From Symbiodinium natans (taxonomy: Eukaryota; Sar; Dinophyceae; Suessiales; Symbiodiniaceae), in NCBI GenBank assembly GCA_905221605.1, contig CAJNDS010001491.1, positions 423,860-438,859 on the forward strand: a DNA stretch of 15,000 nucleotides, read 5' to 3'. The notes beneath the pieces were generated by a model. The model was given only the letters and a program-made list of their open reading frames with translations. It was not told the DNA's origin and searched no databases. Each line of letters begins with the position of its first letter. Positions within the stretch are counted from its first letter, which is position 1. The position numbers were made by a program, and so were the translations under genes. Shown piece by piece: positions 13,221 to 15,000 of the stretch.

Positions 13221-13387
13221 CTCGAGCCCAGGCGCTTCGGCGTTGTGCTCCGCAGCCATGTCATCAAGGCTCTTCTGGTTCTGCTCCTCTTTCTGGGCCA
13301 GCTGCTGCTGCAGCATGACCTGGCCAGCCGCGCCCCATCCTGTGGCCGCTGAGGCTATCTCCAGTTTGGTGGTATGATCCGCCGCGA
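13221..13387 (-). CDS. Candidate exon, glutamine/alanine-rich coiled coil
   Basis: Minus: CCATCAAG|TC acceptor and CTCGAG|GTGATT donor bound 167 nt. The frame includes KLEIASAATGWGAAGQVMLQ, then QQLAQKEEQNQKSLDDMAAE. Third positions are strongly G/C, and the heptad-like hydrophobic spacing suggests a coiled coil. It lies inside proposed intron 3 of the RRM gene, same strand, but its start phase does not fit E3's end and it would break the RRM, so it may be alternative, from another transcript, or a captured exon. Confidence 0.5.
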
Positions 13388-13428
13388 CTTGATGGACACA
13401 CATGGGTATTTCCCAAAGTAGGGGTACG

Positions 13429-13658
13429 TTTAGGGTTTAGGGTTTAGGGTTTAGGGTTTAGGGTTTAGGGTTTAGGGTTTAGGGTTTAGGGTTTAGGGTT
13501 TAGGGTTTAGGGTTTAGGGTTTAGGGTTTAGGGTTTAGGGTTTAGGGTTTAGGGTTTTAGTGTTTAGGGTTTAGGGTTTAGGGTTTAGGGTTTAGGGTTT
13601 AGGGTTTAGGGTTTAGGGTTTAGGGTTTAGGGTTTAGGGCTTAGGGTTAGGGTTTAGG
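13429..13658. repeat. TTTAGGG array (about 230 bp)
   Basis: About 33 units, with one TTTTAG-TG break near 13557 and a TTAGGG unit at the right end. Inside proposed intron 3. Confidence 0.97.
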
Positions 13659-13935
13659 GGTGCCCCTTCTATACCCCCAATAGAATAGAATCCCCTTAAA
13701 GGGACCCCAAACAAGGGTACCCCCTATTTTCGGAAAACCCCCATACAGTTCTTAGGGTAGTTGCATGGTCCCTGAATATGGGCCCCTACTAGGGAAACCC
13801 TTACATACCCCGCCTTTGCCCCTATAACACCCAAGGGTTCAGGATTTCCTTGAGAGAATATAGGGGAAAATAAGGTACCTAATTCCCTCATGCCCTACTG
13901 TGGACCAATCGGAAAACTAGACTTGGTGCTCTTCA
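13659..13935. mobile_element. Unique block with possible inverted-repeat element
   Basis: GGGTACCCCCTATTTTC at 13715-13731 and GGGGAAAATAAGGTACC at 13863-13879 are imperfect inverted repeats that would bound about 165 bp. The rest is A/C-rich with CCCTTA/CCCCTA motifs like those around the other elements. Plus reads MPYCGPIGKLDLVLFSPQ at 13890-13943; minus reads KSTKSSFPIGPQ-stop. No exon called. Confidence 0.35.
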
Positions 13936-13993
13936 GCCCCCAAACCCTAAACCCTAAACCCCTAGCAATCCCCCAATACCAACCATCCCCTGC

Positions 13994-14023
13994 CTGCGTG
14001 ATCTTGTTCCTCACTATTCGGAC
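13994..14023 (-). CDS. RRM gene exon E3: strand 2
   Basis: Ten codons VRIVRNKITQ after the pyrimidine-rich acceptor ACTACCCTCCCAG|G, with donor ACGCAG|GCAGGG (GC, perfect CAG|GC). The sequence is typical of RRM strand 2 and the following turn (VRIVR.K.T). Phase 0 at both ends. The frame stays open to the left (AGDGWYWGIAR) up to a telomere-unit donor GG|GTTTAG near 13960, so a longer exon is possible. Confidence 0.6.
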
Positions 14024-14152
14024 CTGGGAGGGTAGTTGGGTTTCGGAAATTTCGTGTTTGGGGTTTAGGGTTTCGGGTTTAGAGTTTACGGGAGGGTTTC
14101 CCCGAGGCCCTATTTGACCTCCAAGCGTCACCCCTACAGGAAATCCCTAAAC

Positions 14153-14187
14153 CCTATGCTCCTTTCCAAACCCAAATGCTTCTCCGC
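14153..14187 (-). CDS. Small candidate exon inside RRM intron 2
   Basis: Minus: TTTGCGAAG|G and CATAGG|GTTTAG bound 35 nt reading AEKHLGLERSI. The donor is a telomere-type unit. Its phase does not connect to E3. No family recognised. Confidence 0.2.
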
Positions 14188-14203
14188 CTTCGCAAACCCT
14201 ATG

Positions 14204-14411
14204 CCTCAAACCCCAAACCCAAAACCCAAAACCCAAAACCCAAAACCCAAAACCCCAAACCCCAAACCCCAAACCCCAAACCCCAAACCCCAAACCCAAA
14301 CCCTAAACCTTACCCACAAACCCCCACACCCACACCCTAAACCAAACCCCAAACCCTAAACCCTAAACTCCAAACACAGCCCTAAACCCTAAACCCCCAA
14401 ACCCTAAATCC
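14204..14411. repeat. CCCAAAA/CCCCAAA/CCCTAAA mixed array
   Basis: Homogeneous CCCAAAA units (14215-14245) pass into CCCCAAA (14246-14295) and then irregular CCCTAAA units. Lysine/proline-rich short ORFs across it are artefacts. Confidence 0.95.
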
Positions 14412-14442
14412 CAAAAAGGCTCGCGTCTCCCAGGGCAATGGC

Positions 14443-14498
14443 TGCGTCCACCTGCCCCGCAGGCCACAGAACCCAGCGGATGTCATCTTCGGTGACGC
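14443..14498 (-). CDS. RRM gene exon E2: helix 1
   Basis: 56 nt after TTTGCCTCAGAG|G, reading VTEDDIRWVLWPAGQVDA. TEDDI..... AG.V is the helix 1/loop/strand 2 signature of RRMs. The donor GACGCA|GCCATT is GC and gives the standard G-x-V-x-A-V-R-I-V continuation when joined to E3. Alternatives are a GT donor at GGGCAG|GTGGAC three codons earlier, or read-through to GGAGAC|GCGAGC, which supplies a second possible strand 2 (AAIALGD). The upstream bases also read QICLRG, so a longer 5' exon is possible. Nearly every codon ends in G or C. Confidence 0.65.
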
Positions 14499-14539
14499 CT
14501 CTGAGGCAAATTTGGGCTTGAGGGCATTTAGACCCTGCC

Positions 14540-14656
14540 TAGGGTTTAGGGTTTAGGGTTTGGGGTTTAGGGTTTAGGGTCTAGGGTCTAGGGTTTAGGG
14601 TTTAGGGTTTAGGGTTTAGGGTTTAGGGTTTAGGTTTTAGGGTTTAGGGTTTAGGG
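14540..14656. repeat. TTTAGGG array
   Basis: About sixteen units with TCTAGGG and TTTTAGG variants. Inside proposed intron 1 of the RRM gene. Confidence 0.95.
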
Positions 14657-14664
14657 CTTGGGGA

Positions 14665-14779
14665 AACCCTAAACCCGATGTTGTCTAAGGTTCGGGGTGA
14701 GGATAGCGTTTGGCCTCTTGTCGAAGTTGGATCGTTACTTCGGCTAAGGGCACACCCAATAACTACAGTAGGTTCCAGA
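14665..14779. other. Unique island, open on both strands
   Basis: Plus: TTGTCTAAG|G ... CTACA|GTAGGT encloses VRGEDSVWPLVEVGSLLRLR then AHPITT. Minus: ACTGTAG|T then LLGVPLAEVTIQLRQEAKRY and PHPEP-stop. Neither has strong third-position GC. It lies inside proposed intron 1. Confidence 0.3.
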
Positions 14780-14880
14780 AAACCCTAAACCCTAAATTCT
14801 AAACCCTGAACCCTAAACCGTGGTGTTTGGCACTCCTTGGGTGCGAAACACCAAGGCCTAAATCAGCTTGAGGCCAGCGC

Positions 14881-14929
14881 GTCGTGGTAGGCTGCCAAGG
14901 AACACGCTCCGCTTCCTTGCAAAGTCGCC
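14881..14929 (-). CDS. RRM gene exon E1: strand 1 with RNP2
   Basis: 49 nt after GGTTTAG|G, whose acceptor AG is part of a telomere-type unit. Reads GDFARKRSVFLGSLPR. SVFLGSLP fits the RNP2 strand (aliphatic-F/Y-aliphatic-G-N/S-L-P), preceded by basic residues as is usual. Donor CCACGAC|GCGCTG (GC) joins E2 with exactly the two residues usual between LP and helix 1; a later GC donor (CTCAA|GCTGAT, 14868) is also in phase with another E2 acceptor. The 5' exons lie beyond the right edge of the window. Confidence 0.6.
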
Positions 14930-15000
14930 CTAAACCCTGAGCCCGGGCCCTGAACCCTAAACCCTAAGGCCTAAACCCTAAGGCCTAAACCCTAAACCCT
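14930..15000. repeat. CCCTAAA array reaching the window edge
   Basis: CCCTGAG, CCCTGAA, CCCTAAA and CCTAAGG units, open to the right. Confidence 0.9.

Larger units (their letters stand above)
14024..14442 (-). other. Proposed RRM intron 2 (GC-AG)
   Basis: 419 nt from GCCATT to CTCCCAG, holding the CCCAAA-type array and a small exon-like piece at 14153-14187. Confidence 0.45.

Noticed and set aside
14114-14359. Plus ORF rich in PKPQTPNPKP
   Set aside because: It is a translation of the CCCAAA-type array.

Overview
The window looks like nuclear DNA of a eukaryote, most likely a dinoflagellate (Symbiodiniaceae, Prorocentrum or a relative). The reasons are about thirty interstitial blocks of the heptamer TTTAGGG/CCCTAAA and their variants in both orientations; short GC3-rich coding islands of 30-170 nt bounded by splice-like signals, with GC-AG as well as GT-AG introns; no long ORF; and several small inverted-repeat elements. 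There is no bacterial-type operon, rRNA, tRNA or CRISPR array. The species call is inference.

The best-supported gene is on the minus strand at the right end (14929 down to about 11118). Five short exons (E1 14881-14929, E2 14443-14498, E3 13994-14023, E4 12688-12738, E5 from 11596) join in phase into one complete RNA-recognition motif. They carry, in order, RNP2, helix 1, strand 2, RNP1, and helix 2 with strand 4. The closest resemblance by eye is the RBM34/Nop12 nucleolar type. All four introns in this model are GC-AG and hold telomere-repeat arrays and inverted-repeat elements. A sixth exon (11118-11181) may supply a basic tail and stop. The 5' part lies beyond position 15000.

Layout: 1-600, an inverted-repeat element and unique sequence. 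600-6500, alternating telomere-type arrays and short unique islands, many reading as single exons on one or both strands. 6540-8860, a denser set of exon-like islands, with a second minus-strand cluster at 7189-7540. 8892-10510, a 52-bp minisatellite of about 31 units. 10631-11117, an ATT/ACT trinucleotide tract. 11118-15000, the RRM gene with its repeat-filled introns, three copies of a new 120-bp inverted-repeat family or relatives, and homogenised variant arrays.

Outside the RRM gene, strand and frame of most islands cannot be settled by eye, because antisense frames are often open too. Those entries are candidate exons, with rival readings stated.
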